A stretch of DNA of 21,015 nt from a virus (IMGVR_UViG_3300037963_004142:5979-26993); one strand, 5' to 3'. Shown: positions 12,601 to 17,071, counted from the stretch's first letter. Program-made: numbers and translations. The notes: a model not told the origin generated them from the sequence alone.

Positions 12601-15079
12601 CTTTACCCGCCCGCACTGCAAGCGAGTTTCTGGATAGAGCAAAAGGTTTGTATTTGCGTAGCTGGTTAGCTACTTGTTGGGTCATATATTTTTTTATGCC
12701 CATGTCCGCTAGCTCTTTAGGTATGTTGCCTGTATTACCCAGAGCCCTTATTAAATTACTTGCGTGTTTGTAGGTGGCCCCATTCAACAACGCATCATCA
12801 ATGCCGCCGCGCCCAACAAAAGTAAACGCACCCGCAATTAGACCTGTAACAGCACCTGTTGCCAACGACGGCCCTAACACGCGGTCATGGATTTGCTCAC
12901 GAGTTAGTGAGGGGTCTTGCTGACTAATTACATTCCACAGACTTCCGTAGGTGGCCGCGGATGCGCGGGACGCTGCGGGAACGAATACAGCAGTGGAAGC
13001 TCCAATTTGTCTAGCCACGGTGCTGTTGTAAGCGCGGATGGTTTTCATCACACCCTCACGCCCACCTTTCTCAACAGATTCTTTTATTAACCCGCGGAGG
13101 ACCGCAGTCTCAGCAGCTTTCTTAACGCCTTCTTCAGTTGTCGCTCTGAGGACAGAACTGGTGAGCCCTTTAAGAACCCCGCTAGCCGTTAGTCTAGCTC
13201 CCCCAGATGCCGCAGATTTAAGACCCGCGTAAGCAACCCCTGCTGCGGGGGTAGCGGCGAGAGAAAGAAGGGCCGTTGTTGTTATATCAACAAAAACAGG
13301 GGCCGCTGTCTGAGCAAGGTGTTGACCCCAATCAATGTCCTCGCCAAAAAGGTAAGCAATTTCCTGCCTATCAGCGTGGGTCTGGGACGCCTTAGAAAGA
13401 GCGTCTTGGGCCCACTTAGCTTTTGCAACAACAGCAGGAAAAAATAAAGCGGGGTAAAGAAAAGCGTCTCCTACAGACTGTATTACTCCTTTTGAAAGAC
13501 CTAATCCTTCACCTTTAACTTTTTTCGAGAACTTCTTGAAGTTGTCTTCATCGTCTAAAAACTCCTGTAAAATCTCAGGCCCTTCTTTGCCTTCAGCTTT
13601 ACCTTTAGTCAGCGCCTCAGACCAGTCATCTGCTTGGCCAGAGGCATCCCTCAAAAGAAGTTCATTAGTAGATGGGAAAGTAATTTTTAAATGGGCATCT
13701 CGTTGGAGTCGCAATCGGTCTTTTAGCTCGTCAGAAAGATCGGGCCGCGCTGCTAATGTCGCATCAAAAGTAGATTTGCGGGCCATAGCCGCCCTGTGGA
13801 TTCGGGGGCCGAGGAAGCCATACGTTCTTATGTTGCTGCCTAACTTGTCTTTGTCTTCCGTGTAGGAAAATAAATTTTTGTTAACAGCGGTGTCGAGGAC
13901 AAGCTGAAAGTAAGCCTTCCGCATTTCCTCAGGGCTATACATTTCGCTGTCAGTAAGGACGCCAGATTCAACAAACTTTTGGCGCAGTTCTCTGACATAC
14001 TCATTCCCATTAACGTGAGCCCGCCTTTTAATCTCAGCTCTTTTTTCGAGTTCCTCAGAGTAAAGTTTTTTGTCTTTGCCAACCTCCCCAATAATACCAA
14101 CAAGATCAGTTGCGTCCTGCTTGAACGATTCCAGAAGGAACATTAACACTGACGCCTGCCCAGTTGATTTTTGATCATCAAGAGACCTTTCCGAATCAGC
14201 GAGGCGGTGGGCGTGGCCCTCTATCTGCAACCTCAAGCCTTCATCTTTCTTGGCTTGCTCCACCATCAACTTGTGAAGTAAGGCCAGTTTGCGACCTTCG
14301 TATCTCCGCACGTTCATGCCCTCCACCATCTCCAGCTCCTGCATCGCAATGTGGGCGTGGGCTAAGTTTACCCCGCCAACCTTAGACGCTTTGATAGCCT
14401 CAATAAATCCGGCAGGTTTAAAGCGGACATTACCGTCAGCGTCTTTTTCGTAAGACATGTCTTCCGCCAGCTTGCTGACTTCAAACCGCATTCTTCCCTC
14501 GCTGTCTTGAATGCGGGCAAAAGGAATCTGATTGTTGTGAACAGCAGAATCTTTTACTTCGTCAAAACGGGCACTCGCAACTTCTTCAGCTTGCTGCCGC
14601 AGAGCGTTTCGTTTTTCAATCGTCGCTTGGGCAAGGTCATCAGTCCCTTCAAGCCTGTCTACGACTTTTTGAATTGCGTTATAATCACGAAATAGCTGTA
14701 TGTCTTTGTCGTCTAGATCAAGGGAAGAAGAAACAGTATAGATTTTATCATCCAGAGAAGTCTCGTCTGGGTCCATTATCTCAGCGAGAGTCGGGGCATC
14801 TCCGGCCTCCAACAACCCGTCAGCAACAAGACCATTGTGTAGACCTACAACAATCTCAGATTCAATATCCGTAGAATATTTTTCCGCGTTAATGTAAGAC
14901 TCGCGAAGATAATTTGCATACCGGACCCGTTGTTGTATTGCATCTTCCCGCTGCCCCCCTAACTCAAGGGGGTCTTCGTCATCTGTAACAGACCACTCCG
15001 AAAAAGGTTTCAGTGCGAGGGGGGTAGACCCAGCAAATGGGCGTTCTGGGTCAGTAGGTTGCGGGTTCAAATCAGACAT
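638..15079 (-). CDS. Giant multidomain phage polyvalent protein, 4813 aa
   Basis: One uninterrupted frame of 4813 codons, larger than the roughly 3500-residue N4 virion RNA polymerase. Seen in order: charged helical N-terminus (1-530), Gly/Ala-rich hydrophobic segments (540-886), acidic linkers (about 950-1180), zincin-like domain with EEYTH (2036-2040), IDIPAYN domain (about 2290-2446), second zincin-like domain with EEVGH (2569-2573), GPKIG...TIDLW domain (about 2780-3040), ASCH-like domain (about 3075-3180), WYPEK motif (3415-3419), Arg-rich linker (3450-3524), GNAT-like domain (about 3525-3670), and a C-terminal module with LPNPAFHLRN (4225-4234). This mix is typical of phage large polyvalent proteins, which are thought to be packaged and ejected into the host. 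It is last in the minus-strand series after a coiled-coil protein, as expected of an internal virion or ejection protein. I see no RNA polymerase, lysozyme or helicase motif. The start is the ATG at 15079, 34 bases after the upstream gene. Identity as a polyvalent protein is strong; its role is inferred. Confidence 0.9.
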   Translation of the reverse strand: MSDLNPQPTDPERPFAGSTPLALKPFSEWSVTDDEDPLELGGQREDAIQQRVRYANYLRESYINAEKYSTDIESEIVVGLHNGLVADGLLEAGDAPTLAEIMDPDETSLDDKIYTVSSSLDLDDKDIQLFRDYNAIQKVVDRLEGTDDLAQATIEKRNALRQQAEEVASARFDEVKDSAVHNNQIPFARIQDSEGRMRFEVSKLAEDMSYEKDADGNVRFKPAGFIEAIKASKVGGVNLAHAHIAMQELEMVEGMNVRRYEGRKLALLHKLMVEQAKKDEGLRLQIEGHAHRLADSERSLDDQKSTGQASVLMFLLESFKQDATDLVGIIGEVGKDKKLYSEELEKRAEIKRRAHVNGNEYVRELRQKFVESGVLTDSEMYSPEEMRKAYFQLVLDTAVNKNLFSYTEDKDKLGSNIRTYGFLGPRIHRAAMARKSTFDATLAARPDLSDELKDRLRLQRDAHLKITFPSTNELLLRDASGQADDWSEALTKGKAEGKEGPEILQEFLDDEDNFKKFSKKVKGEGLGLSKGVIQSVGDAFLYPALFFPAVVAKAKWAQDALSKASQTHADRQEIAYLFGEDIDWGQHLAQTAAPVFVDITTTALLSLAATPAAGVAYAGLKSAASGGARLTASGVLKGLTSSVLRATTEEGVKKAAETAVLRGLIKESVEKGGREGVMKTIRAYNSTVARQIGASTAVFVPAASRASAATYGSLWNVISQQDPSLTREQIHDRVLGPSLATGAVTGLIAGAFTFVGRGGIDDALLNGATYKHASNLIRALGNTGNIPKELADMGIKKYMTQQVANQLRKYKPFALSRNSLAVRAGKGVLHEFSEESLQQFASILIEDAALRQNTPMIESIRQSLFAGSLGAVFGGAVPMIQRGADKFRYLRDKKIASSYEVAQTQKIVEEFDAGVIKQLEDAGLPEAAKAYAETQITRSRVRTRDIDTPPLPVTTGAETVSVATTVDAAPVLSSEGRSKLDSLEQLEGALEQLENKRISDGLPEDDPDYNIEKSELISKWETDNELSLPDNPTEWEATVRDAYSIPAESPEATEAIDYVGEMDLEGRVQKDIPVRTEAGRTRRVDVETTGLDVGLSEVGTGAVSVDEAVEELSVSLNENTSPEAVQRLLARDIDTGAAGDGLVDLSFVLPVEQGDLFAEIDFSSIDHGGKASHLNISQSGLQAKEQARLDQINPKDPEDDPTTLQSFSPRLRGTLEKVAGKREKKTKPRRLISYTTLPFLVTARARRKKLSIPMDAFMAGNELTAAEKVEAKSVDELARDTGYPLRFKNSVSGRFGLPLVDINLKEKADFMAASIYSYYPVIDTSGRGTKWKSDKKSKFFNVHKGKTNPSKNGEFIRGEVDEDGYGIFNNDPVLAASMLSHGLRVKVPEDFDLSDLNPSIQVEDGMVTDILRPVLGDATQDGTRPLMLESTVAQVHKIGDSQINTNYADNLASVYYMFSDPSRITDRIYPETVYPINPTNGEPESKARVSFADFHQQLSDFLTNAVTYLGKDTSIARRMVTVGRGGVPLTDDTAAFSAQSSVTEYMLSARLFDLRDQFIKSKLIDRSPDGYSVSPKPTRRSTAVKKLMKELQGRGLEPKFLEELFAKKALRVISVDPDKELNTQDTIIAFIEQKILNEKDFEGDTMPPFKKFTRRVRDRLVDQEKGRGTYEEQNAILSLPTQDLEERVGAIGAVFEAARGVEAQLEEEAQAELALELDLESFEKQAQNVGGLDPEIPIGAETFYSVITNTVDAAIRAIETPDPVTGDTPLRTALNDLAFKSIYPATPANKNRVERMTARDLMGDIGVWMSTGNHESRPEVLKFIRNLKESRFESATDLKDAFYLTALTYRNEGNLYEDPRVIAEVRRLMERWSPELLSRMDEPFIGSLRSDKREGVTGEPRPNLRSIDDRIKQFLKANDFAIRTRYSRAYVNDTLRPVMQEQNLRDVARLGLVSEDPQSVIGALEKISKTSETPSHRLVADLLLEDTSFISRVEFVMDEADLESAGRYNKLQDGSHLVYVNLASGNGRGLENVLLEEYTHAFLSDTLNKPTNQLTPNQRAAKARLQGLYTHARDSYRTKGKLNPVLEDGLENFDEFVAHFLLSPEFQKYVVDLPAQGKQNILTRLYEVFASLFRKVTGKESKKYADALRDIIDLGRSTYRSNETDIKALAASVSDFSFRSVRRSVLRSAFREDRLGAKALTEIEQEAALRAKRSNRPAELAVAAVRLRNGEITAEQYASLVDRYDPYRVKGAPTRIPSISRIKEYLRGKAKNPNNPSETIDKSELAGRPLEEGTEVEVRIDIPAYNRSVKEAADRGDTDFEKFAVYALTLHAPVPDAATRVGSVLSFAGAVKINNPRMVTRSISGKGGAIMIAAGQGKIPLATVKGEYEAVSELPADLSDPNQWTEASYNPLRSSFFVDVRTKQAVVGGSEAIMVGSRVFVKEAQLRDRPRGVVGSPTEDVKNVLYSKNRPDEQSAKEAIEEVLGEDTEIEFEDDTDADTFRMLFDHLKGLVPFGMDLRVGGAGGVEVGVMSVSSDEDALYVNSRALMDTVADMDDASARGYAAFVLDEEVGHTSGFNALDQSDVQAVIDDTTDEEFARIADEYYRGSEEAEIFKRRLRGEDVEESLMLDRSLEQEKQAMIEEHLRMLLQKVTRGFTTEQAYEFYSQNPSRLALLKQYFRNVMSKYASASVKTRGSATDAALNKMIIEYRAIQGGFVRKTGAHKARPLPRLRFNPNEPMEGITAYLDLTTRDYSGDILKSDIRRAHADKTSDRFPTSAHNTLYSDEGLPDKSEGIRKNEDAADYFKRMALEFWGDKLDSSNITPEQQEIITQLAVEEFEAAFHASGKNASDWYSTAIEVALAVASVIHPELADADIASQIPAFEKAENPAAAADLTMRLALAITSQNLSVSLNTRFADEQYTYFRENGRFDPSQEYGEKAESISSNLRLANEAIDRLGFEGLENFIRQDFKVSDLEKAASKIIGRKVSVTGTKNEIVQGAAMFGPKIGQGFLQNIMGNFYPVTIDLWLRRTWGRWTGNVVDKGVTEERLATLLDAARDYGIPLVADNPEAGVTTGVYINDSTQPFTDQILNGVKTVETRDNTKLDAVVGKRVGIVRTGKKKSVVVGYATIGDRVDYDSVESFRADQDRHLVEKGSKFDIKDKKYGYPLLDVKLEPNPYSVTPDSKMGRFTFAKIRPPELGSDLKKIRAVTRKNKSGTTYRTVSDAVVKRLESDDAFREEIVKVAKDLNRVAESHYKMTRMPMTPEVADLVRNVESYDHKKFIRSQEKAIRNIEAAFAKARPKLNEQRKELQADFSAGRITESEFKTSKRALSKAGFTEQWHRDNGRVVTLTKAEINALRPAWARASKVLADSLKPIDVPSNQDRRVISEVINEARKRLEKKGYTVTNADVQAVLWYPEKDIWERVKGNEESSLKSSYDDEFIELARQRGVGEQANRIATRIRDDRSRRSSRNRAVDDAGAGRSVRGGSVQLGSPVRRTGRITGARVRYRSGRGTGPSDRRESLTAEDFSAIGQANKAGHKFGTSVDVYPPEEYEGYDLILLEEPRYEDGSGGGTATISISPQGEVGSVTKSAEANPRMVRDAFEIAIETGKVRWLNGFDTVLPTIYAALGFRPVARLAFDPDYQPDGWDYETYAKFNGGKPDVVFMSYVGKPSTYVAGDGEYASDYDAAVDLTLKSVPTTLLSPKRGGDVSPTGTDIDFSNFIEQIDVPLAEFDTPYRSTAIGLPEDAKIFPRGFSKEAFLKSRLGDRIMRLTAGEVDEPVRRIIEAREEMKRASTSAAIAYKVEMDKITEEDFGGVVPYELIAQAQGHIDGNLISDEAFQKLQEEHAERLEEISEYASVLGKEEAQNLRIASDQQKDEDMRVLIDQAIEAAEARRDVALKELAKLSPPKKREWSEGRAVGLSTHIIDMREKLIRPIQEKLVAAGVDPQIGIVISDTGGIYITRAFRMFTDSSYLQRVRSDKGQEYVNKRQMALDYFEKDYVSRKKHFYEVDKGYDSEEALEKAKQDLILADEKSGGSYAQEMLDSFLSQYDSATGPSAGKNYKVLTDNLKKRVDLPKPIRELLGEFGPEVGTDLIVRTLSTVSTLTAQQTFLDKMAVYGQKAGIMIDAKARLADLADKGQESEYATWIPLRKQGDERVAKDQIRGLSNDPLKHIFVPPALKDELDKTLGSTFHAGIATSAEEVVNSVLKSAHWLTGLGMALKTLPNPAFHLRNAVGNSGFFAWSQGVAPWTPAGRKLAKLTATYSARRIKNPNIVDPELVELANLGIIRDELRAGIIRDLLNMDETVESAIAKAEEAAVQASTLAQRAEGLKGTALEKAREGINKANEVAMNLSAGIDGAAKIALFYHELEVLQDSAKKYGPDSKYGRMSEAQLKRAAARKIKMTMQSLSQAPPLVKSLTQGNYTLMFAPFLRFRTEVPRIVINTFKLAKEEIADGKANNDTILLKRGRQRKAAMNMFLYGVSAAIPSLLGILSGIGFGSDEDEALRKAGPDYYKRHTFWRFKLFGKMRSINLTYINPFSLLVDPILRAVENIVRGDYDKALPSIVMGFAADQYLDEQIVAGTVINAARNYDPKTRKPIWIEGADEPLEVATKLANFIGRDAFLPRSAELLYKSLGAVAQGDVPEVAANMLDVVAPFKVHTHDLEADFKRYLYESSKRMIDVRSRRNRVLRNVSLSENDIRKIYDDDVEKRRRMNAEMLRTIRGFENLGLTRQQIYAVMTSKNSGVSKNRAELLLTGEGFMDRPDISRLLESLATREFDAGPDEGRRRAEILIDQFNSYNRFIPVIPVSADQ
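1280..2542 (-). other. C-terminal module of the polyvalent protein (aa 4180-4600)
   Basis: This region carries LKTLPNPAFHLRNAVGN (4223-4239), alanine-rich helices, FAPFLRFRTEVPR (4429-4441), a hydrophobic segment starting at M4476 (MNMFLYGVSAAIPSLLGIL) and then SINLTYINPFSLLVDPILR. The same succession (PNPAFHLRN, FLRFRTE, hydrophobic helix, INPFS..DP) is familiar to me from the C-terminal ends of many phage large polyvalent proteins (LPD38-like). Its biochemical role is unknown. The single hydrophobic helix could contact a membrane or the portal. Confidence 0.5.
4070..4507 (-). other. GNAT-like domain (aa 3525-3670)
   Basis: After the Arg-rich linker the protein resumes with LTAEDFSAIGQANKAG, a strand pair (TATISISPQGEVGSVT), a helix (MVRDAFEIAIETG) and then LNGFDTVLPTIYAALGFRPV, FDPDYQPDGWDY and GGKPDVVFM (to 3666). 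The LY..LGF helix followed by strands is typical of the C-terminal half of GNAT acetyltransferases, and the GWDY...GKPDVVFM ending recurs in other phage polyvalent proteins. The R/Q-x-x-G-x-G/A acetyl-CoA loop is not apparent, so this may be a non-catalytic or divergent member. Confidence 0.45.
4510..4770 (-). CDS. Candidate overprinted acidic protein, 86 aa, inside the giant gene
   Basis: An ATG-started 86-codon frame on the same strand as the giant gene but in another frame. It starts MTTNLSNLPDNEESENK, is very acidic (about 23 Asp/Glu against one Lys and one Arg), carries a plausible amphipathic helix (MTPEQVGQFAEALFNL, residues 40-55) and ends ELDRLIDENL. Over nearly the same bases the giant protein changes from domain-like sequence to an Arg-only, low-complexity linker (19 Arg and no Lys in 75 residues). 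That pairing is expected when one frame was overprinted on the other, since GAN codons shifted by a base give CGA/AGA-type Arg codons. The alternative is that the acidic frame is a by-product of the Arg linker. There is no convincing ribosome-binding site. Confidence 0.4.
   Translation of the reverse strand: MTTNLSNLPDNEESENKPTESPLESGTIEVDDPHEIVQSMTPEQVGQFAEALFNLVPQSAEPDESPEPESGIVADEELDRLIDENL
5540..5857 (-). other. ASCH-like domain (aa 3075-3180)
   Basis: From residue 3077 the order is YINDSTQPFTDQILNGVKTVETR, GKRVGIV and VVVGYATIGD (names split by short linkers). The NGVKTVETR (3090-3098) plus GKRVGI (3108-3113) plus GYATIG sequence matches the ASCH fold (G-K-T-E-R helix start, then a beta-barrel strand). 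ASCH domains are related to PUA domains and are generally thought to bind RNA or modified nucleotides. Finding one inside a probable virion protein suggests action on host nucleic acid after entry, but that is inference. Confidence 0.6.
5960..6742 (-). other. Helical domain with GPKIG..NIMGNF..TIDLW motif (aa 2780-3040)
   Basis: An all-helical segment of about 260 residues ends with GPKIGQGF, QNIMGNF and VTIDLWLRRTWGR (3004-3036). I recall the same ending in uncharacterised domains of phage and plasmid polyvalent proteins (a DUF7178-like pattern). The ending resembles the helix-loop-Asp part of helix-hairpin-helix DNA glycosylases, where a conserved Asp follows a G/P-rich turn; D3025 could play that part. 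The glycosylase comparison is inference. Confidence 0.4.
7100..7582 (-). other. Zincin-like metallopeptidase domain 2 (aa 2500-2660)
   Basis: A strand with DALYVNSRAL precedes the helix YAAFVLDEEVGHTSGF, giving E2569-E2570-x-x-H2573. About 70 residues later the helix EQEKQAMIEEHLRMLL offers E2642 or E2643 as third ligand. The layout repeats that of the first zincin-like domain about 530 residues upstream, and the first histidine is again glutamate. The two domains have little other visible identity, so they are not a recent duplication. Catalytic activity is uncertain. Confidence 0.45.
7742..8212 (-). other. IDIPAYN-type domain of phage polyvalent proteins (aa 2290-2446)
   Basis: This segment begins with VEVRIDIPAYNRS near residue 2298, runs through a strand-rich core with FAGAVKINNPRM and IAAGQGKIPLATVKGEY, and ends WTEASYNPLRSSFFVDVRT then VVGGSEAIMVGSRVFV. 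I recall the same order of motifs (DIPAYNR, AAGK, WTQVGMNP-R-SYF, EVIQVGPLVL) from other very large phage proteins, where it sits beside peptidase or toxin-like domains. I cannot name its function. Confidence 0.45.
8690..9127 (-). other. Zincin-like metallopeptidase domain 1 (aa 1985-2130)
   Basis: A strand (GSHLVYVNLAS) leads into the helix LENVLLEEYTHAFLSD, giving the motif E2036-E2037-x-x-H2040. A downstream helix LENFDEFVAHFLLSPEF supplies a possible third ligand, E2095. The order strand, HExxH-type helix, then a glutamate on a later helix is that of gluzincin-like peptidases. The first metal-binding histidine of HExxH is replaced by glutamate, so the site may be altered or inactive. The assignment rests on motif and layout only. 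Confidence 0.5.
12422..13462 (-). other. Hydrophobic segment region of the giant protein (aa 540-886)
   Basis: Residues 540-556 (FLYPALFFPAVVAKAKW), about 590-625 (VFVDITTTALLSLAA and a Gly/Ala-rich continuation), 738-756 (SLATGAVTGLIAGAFTFVG) and 863-880 (SLFAGSLGAVFGGAVPMI) are long hydrophobic runs rich in glycine and alanine, separated by helical, charged stretches including HEFSEESLQQF (830-840). Similar membrane-like segments near an E..QQ helix recur in other phage polyvalent proteins. They could insert into the host membrane during DNA ejection, or pack as helices inside the capsid. There is no signal peptide. Confidence 0.55.
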
Positions 15080-15113
15080 AGCTGAAAAGGTTGGTGCTGT
15101 AATTAAATAAAAC

Positions 15114-16205
15114 TTAGCGGGTGCTTAGGTCAACGGGTGAATTAGGTGCAGGGTCAGCAGCGGGGTCAGCAGTGCCCGAAGGGGTTTGATAAATTTCCTT
15201 ACCAATTCTCCGCGTCTCTTTGTTAAGTATGCGGATAATATTTTTGTAGAGGTCGTTAGTTTTTATCTTCGCAATCTCATCCTCAGACATAAGTTCCTCA
15301 TCCCCCCGTTCATAAGCCTGCTCGTTAAGATCTCTGTATATGTCTTTCAGTTGCGTCCTGTCTTTGCCGTCGAATTTAAAATTCATAAGGTCATCATCTG
15401 AAATGCCTTTTGACGGCGTATATGATATAATATTTCCGTCTTTATCAAAGCTGAGGCCACCTTTGGTAGAAAGAACTCCCATCCTGCTTAATGCGCTTTG
15501 ATGAGCTGAAAGAATGTCCAGATCAAACTTCAATCCGTTCACGCGGTTTTTCTCCTTGTCCTTAGCCAGTTGCACGGCAAAAGCATCTTGTTCTGCTTTA
15601 GTTTTTAATTCGTGTCTGTCGGCATAGACCTGCCCAAAATCAATCGCGGCCTGTTCATCTTCGTCAATCTCGTCACCCGCCAATTTCTTAATCGCCTCTA
15701 CAGCGCCAGACTGGCCAAGGTTATACATCATGCCCAGACGACGACGGCGGCTAACTTCTTCACGCTCGCGCCTATCTATATCAAGTTGCACGGAACCATA
15801 CGCCCCGCTAAACAGGCTCTTGAGCGCGGGGCTCTCTGGAATTGCCGTGGCATACTCCCGCTGCAAAGAGTTAATCTCTTTAGAACGCTCATAAGGAGTC
15901 TTTGTAGTGTCGGCAAGAATAGCATCAAGTTTCTGCGACACTTGGGGCAAACGTGCCATCGCATCAGCTTCTTCTTTTGCGCGGCGTTTTGCTTCGCTCA
16001 GTTCAAATTGAGAGCGGTCAAAAGCGAGTTCTTGTTGTTGGAGGCGGATAATATTATTATCCAGCTCCAATGACTTTTGCTGGAGTGGTGCAATATTCTC
16101 AGCATAATTTTTGCGAAGCCTCCTAAGCTCTGAATCACGGAGACCGCCAACAGGAAAATACTGCGAGCGAAGTGGAGCAATGTCAGAATTATAATCAATA
16201 GCCAT
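15114..16205 (-). CDS. Coiled-coil protein, 363 aa, putative internal virion protein
   Basis: I do not recognise a catalytic domain. Residues about 20-75 form a long Gln/Glu/Leu-rich coiled coil (LQQKSLELDNNIIRLQQQEL), followed by a charged helical body with basic stretches (RREREEVSRRRR) and a Pro/Ala-rich tail. There is no signal peptide or membrane segment. It lies between a small helical protein and the giant polyvalent gene; in podovirus-like genomes such helical proteins next to a giant internal protein are commonly part of the internal core or ejection apparatus, which is the basis of the proposed role. It starts one base after the stop of the upstream gene (TAATATG), so translation is probably coupled. 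A 34-base gap separates it from the giant gene. Confidence 0.75.
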   Translation of the reverse strand: MAIDYNSDIAPLRSQYFPVGGLRDSELRRLRKNYAENIAPLQQKSLELDNNIIRLQQQELAFDRSQFELSEAKRRAKEEADAMARLPQVSQKLDAILADTTKTPYERSKEINSLQREYATAIPESPALKSLFSGAYGSVQLDIDRREREEVSRRRRLGMMYNLGQSGAVEAIKKLAGDEIDEDEQAAIDFGQVYADRHELKTKAEQDAFAVQLAKDKEKNRVNGLKFDLDILSAHQSALSRMGVLSTKGGLSFDKDGNIISYTPSKGISDDDLMNFKFDGKDRTQLKDIYRDLNEQAYERGDEELMSEDEIAKIKTNDLYKNIIRILNKETRRIGKEIYQTPSGTADPAADPAPNSPVDLSTR

Positions 16206-16210
16206 ATTAC
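16198..16210 (-). repeat. Start-junction repeat, copy 1 (GTAATATGGCTAT)
   Basis: The 13 bases spanning the stop of the 189-aa gene and the start of the 363-aa gene are identical to those at 16769-16781. The stop TAA and the start ATG are one base apart in both. A repeated junction may act as a coupled initiation element in a genome with poor Shine-Dalgarno sites, or may remain from an ancient duplication of the gene start. Confidence 0.6.
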
Positions 16211-16776
16211 AACCCTACACTTCCTTGGTATTGAGCAATGTTGCTGTCTTTTTCTTCGACTACACCCCTGCGTTTTTTGTTAGCCAGCCTGTTAGCCATG
16301 TCGCGGGCTTGCTGAGATTTTTCTTGGTTGCTGGCAATTAAGGCCGCCTCTTGGTTCTTTTCAGCCTCGCGTCTTTTGCGTTCTTCTTCGGTCACTATGT
16401 TGGGCTCATCCATCCCAGCCAGTTCTGCCATAGCAAACATTTTATTAGCCTCCCCAGTAGCTCCCTGCCTGCGGAGAGCGCGGGCTGCGCGGCGCATACG
16501 CCCTCGTTCTGACCCCAACTCTCTGGGGGTCTGGCGAAGAGAACTGCCTGACCCTATTGTATAGTCATCACTCTGCATTGCTTCTAATCGGTCTAGACCG
16601 CTGGACTGCATGACTTTCTGAGTGGCATCAAAGGCTCGTTGCTCTGGGCTTCTCTTGTCGTCATCGTTTTCTCCAAAATTTTCTTTTCCGTAACTGGCGA
16701 CCTGTGCGTCAATATCGGCTTGCGTTATTGGCTTACCCGTAAACGGATCAAAAAATTTAAATTCAGACATAGCCAT
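16207..16776 (-). CDS. Small helical phage protein, 189 aa, putative virion-associated
   Basis: Not recognised by family. The N-terminus (FKFFDPFTGKPITQADIDA) looks like a short structured head, followed by Ser/Asp/Glu-rich linkers and two charged helices (RGRMRRAARALRRQG near the middle and EEERKRREAEKNQEAALIA in the C-terminal half) that may form coiled coil. It overlaps no neighbour, beginning one base after the upstream stop and ending one base before the downstream start. The start could be the ATG at 16776 (MAMSEF) or the second ATG two codons on (MSEF), whose surrounding bases GCTATGTCTGA are identical to the start of the giant gene. Its position suggests a virion or assembly role. Confidence 0.72.
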   Translation of the reverse strand: MAMSEFKFFDPFTGKPITQADIDAQVASYGKENFGENDDDKRSPEQRAFDATQKVMQSSGLDRLEAMQSDDYTIGSGSSLRQTPRELGSERGRMRRAARALRRQGATGEANKMFAMAELAGMDEPNIVTEEERKRREAEKNQEAALIASNQEKSQQARDMANRLANKKRRGVVEEKDSNIAQYQGSVGL

Positions 16777-16781
16777 ATTAC
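16769..16781 (-). repeat. Start-junction repeat, copy 2 (GTAATATGGCTAT)
   Basis: Identical to the 13 bases at 16198-16210, here spanning the stop of the 97-aa gene and the start of the 189-aa gene. Directly downstream, GCTATGTCTGA matches the bases around the start of the giant gene at 15079, so all three consecutive genes share initiation-site sequence. Confidence 0.6.
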
Positions 16782-17071
16782 CAAAGATGTTTGCAGGCCC
16801 AATAGCGGGCGGTTGTTTTGTCTTTTGCGGTATCGCAATTCATGCGGGACCGAAAGTTTTTGCGGCGTTTAGGGTTTTTATGTTGCCTAAAATCTTGGTA
16901 ATCACGGTGTCCATACGAAACCTTCCTTACTTTGTCCCCCTGCTTACCTAGCACCACAAATTTTTTTTTAGATCCAGCGGGCGCTTTTTTAGGTTTATTG
17001 ACCCCAGCAAAAATTTCTCCTCTGAATTTTATTTTGCCAGAAGGTAGACGTTTAAATTTAGGAGCCGCCAC
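16778..17071 (-). CDS. Small basic phage protein, 97 aa, DUF5754-like
   Basis: A strongly basic 97-residue protein with KKKFVVLGKQGDKVRKVSYG (two strands), then DFRQHKNPKRRKNFRSR, and an ending CDTAKDKTTARYWACKHLW. I recall the same pattern (KFVVL-GDKVKKV-FG, K-P-RRK-FRARH-CD-KTKARYW-C--LW) from short proteins found widely in cyanophages and other aquatic phages, of unknown function and possibly nucleic acid binding. Cys78 and Cys93 are conserved in that pattern. The start codon is GTG at 17071; the nearest ATG upstream is out of frame. A sigma70-like promoter lies directly in front, leaving almost no leader. It is the first gene after the inverted-repeat gap and is followed after one base by the 189-aa gene. 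Confidence 0.8.
   Translation of the reverse strand: MAAPKFKRLPSGKIKFRGEIFAGVNKPKKAPAGSKKKFVVLGKQGDKVRKVSYGHRDYQDFRQHKNPKRRKNFRSRMNCDTAKDKTTARYWACKHLW

Noticed and set aside
638-15079. N4-type virion RNA polymerase inside the giant protein, prompted by its size and by an SGRFG string near residue 1270
   Set aside because: The other single-subunit polymerase motifs (R-x3-K-x7-YG and the HD motif) are not found in order, so the string is not enough.
638-15079. Assembly artefact fusing several genes into one frame
   Set aside because: Domain-like sequence continues in the same frame from start to end with no abrupt change of style except the Arg-rich linker, which is explained by overlap with another frame; long-read confirmation would still settle it.
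15612-16073. 153-codon plus-strand frame
   Set aside because: It is antisense to the coiled-coil protein; its Cys- and Leu-rich composition mirrors the helical codons opposite.
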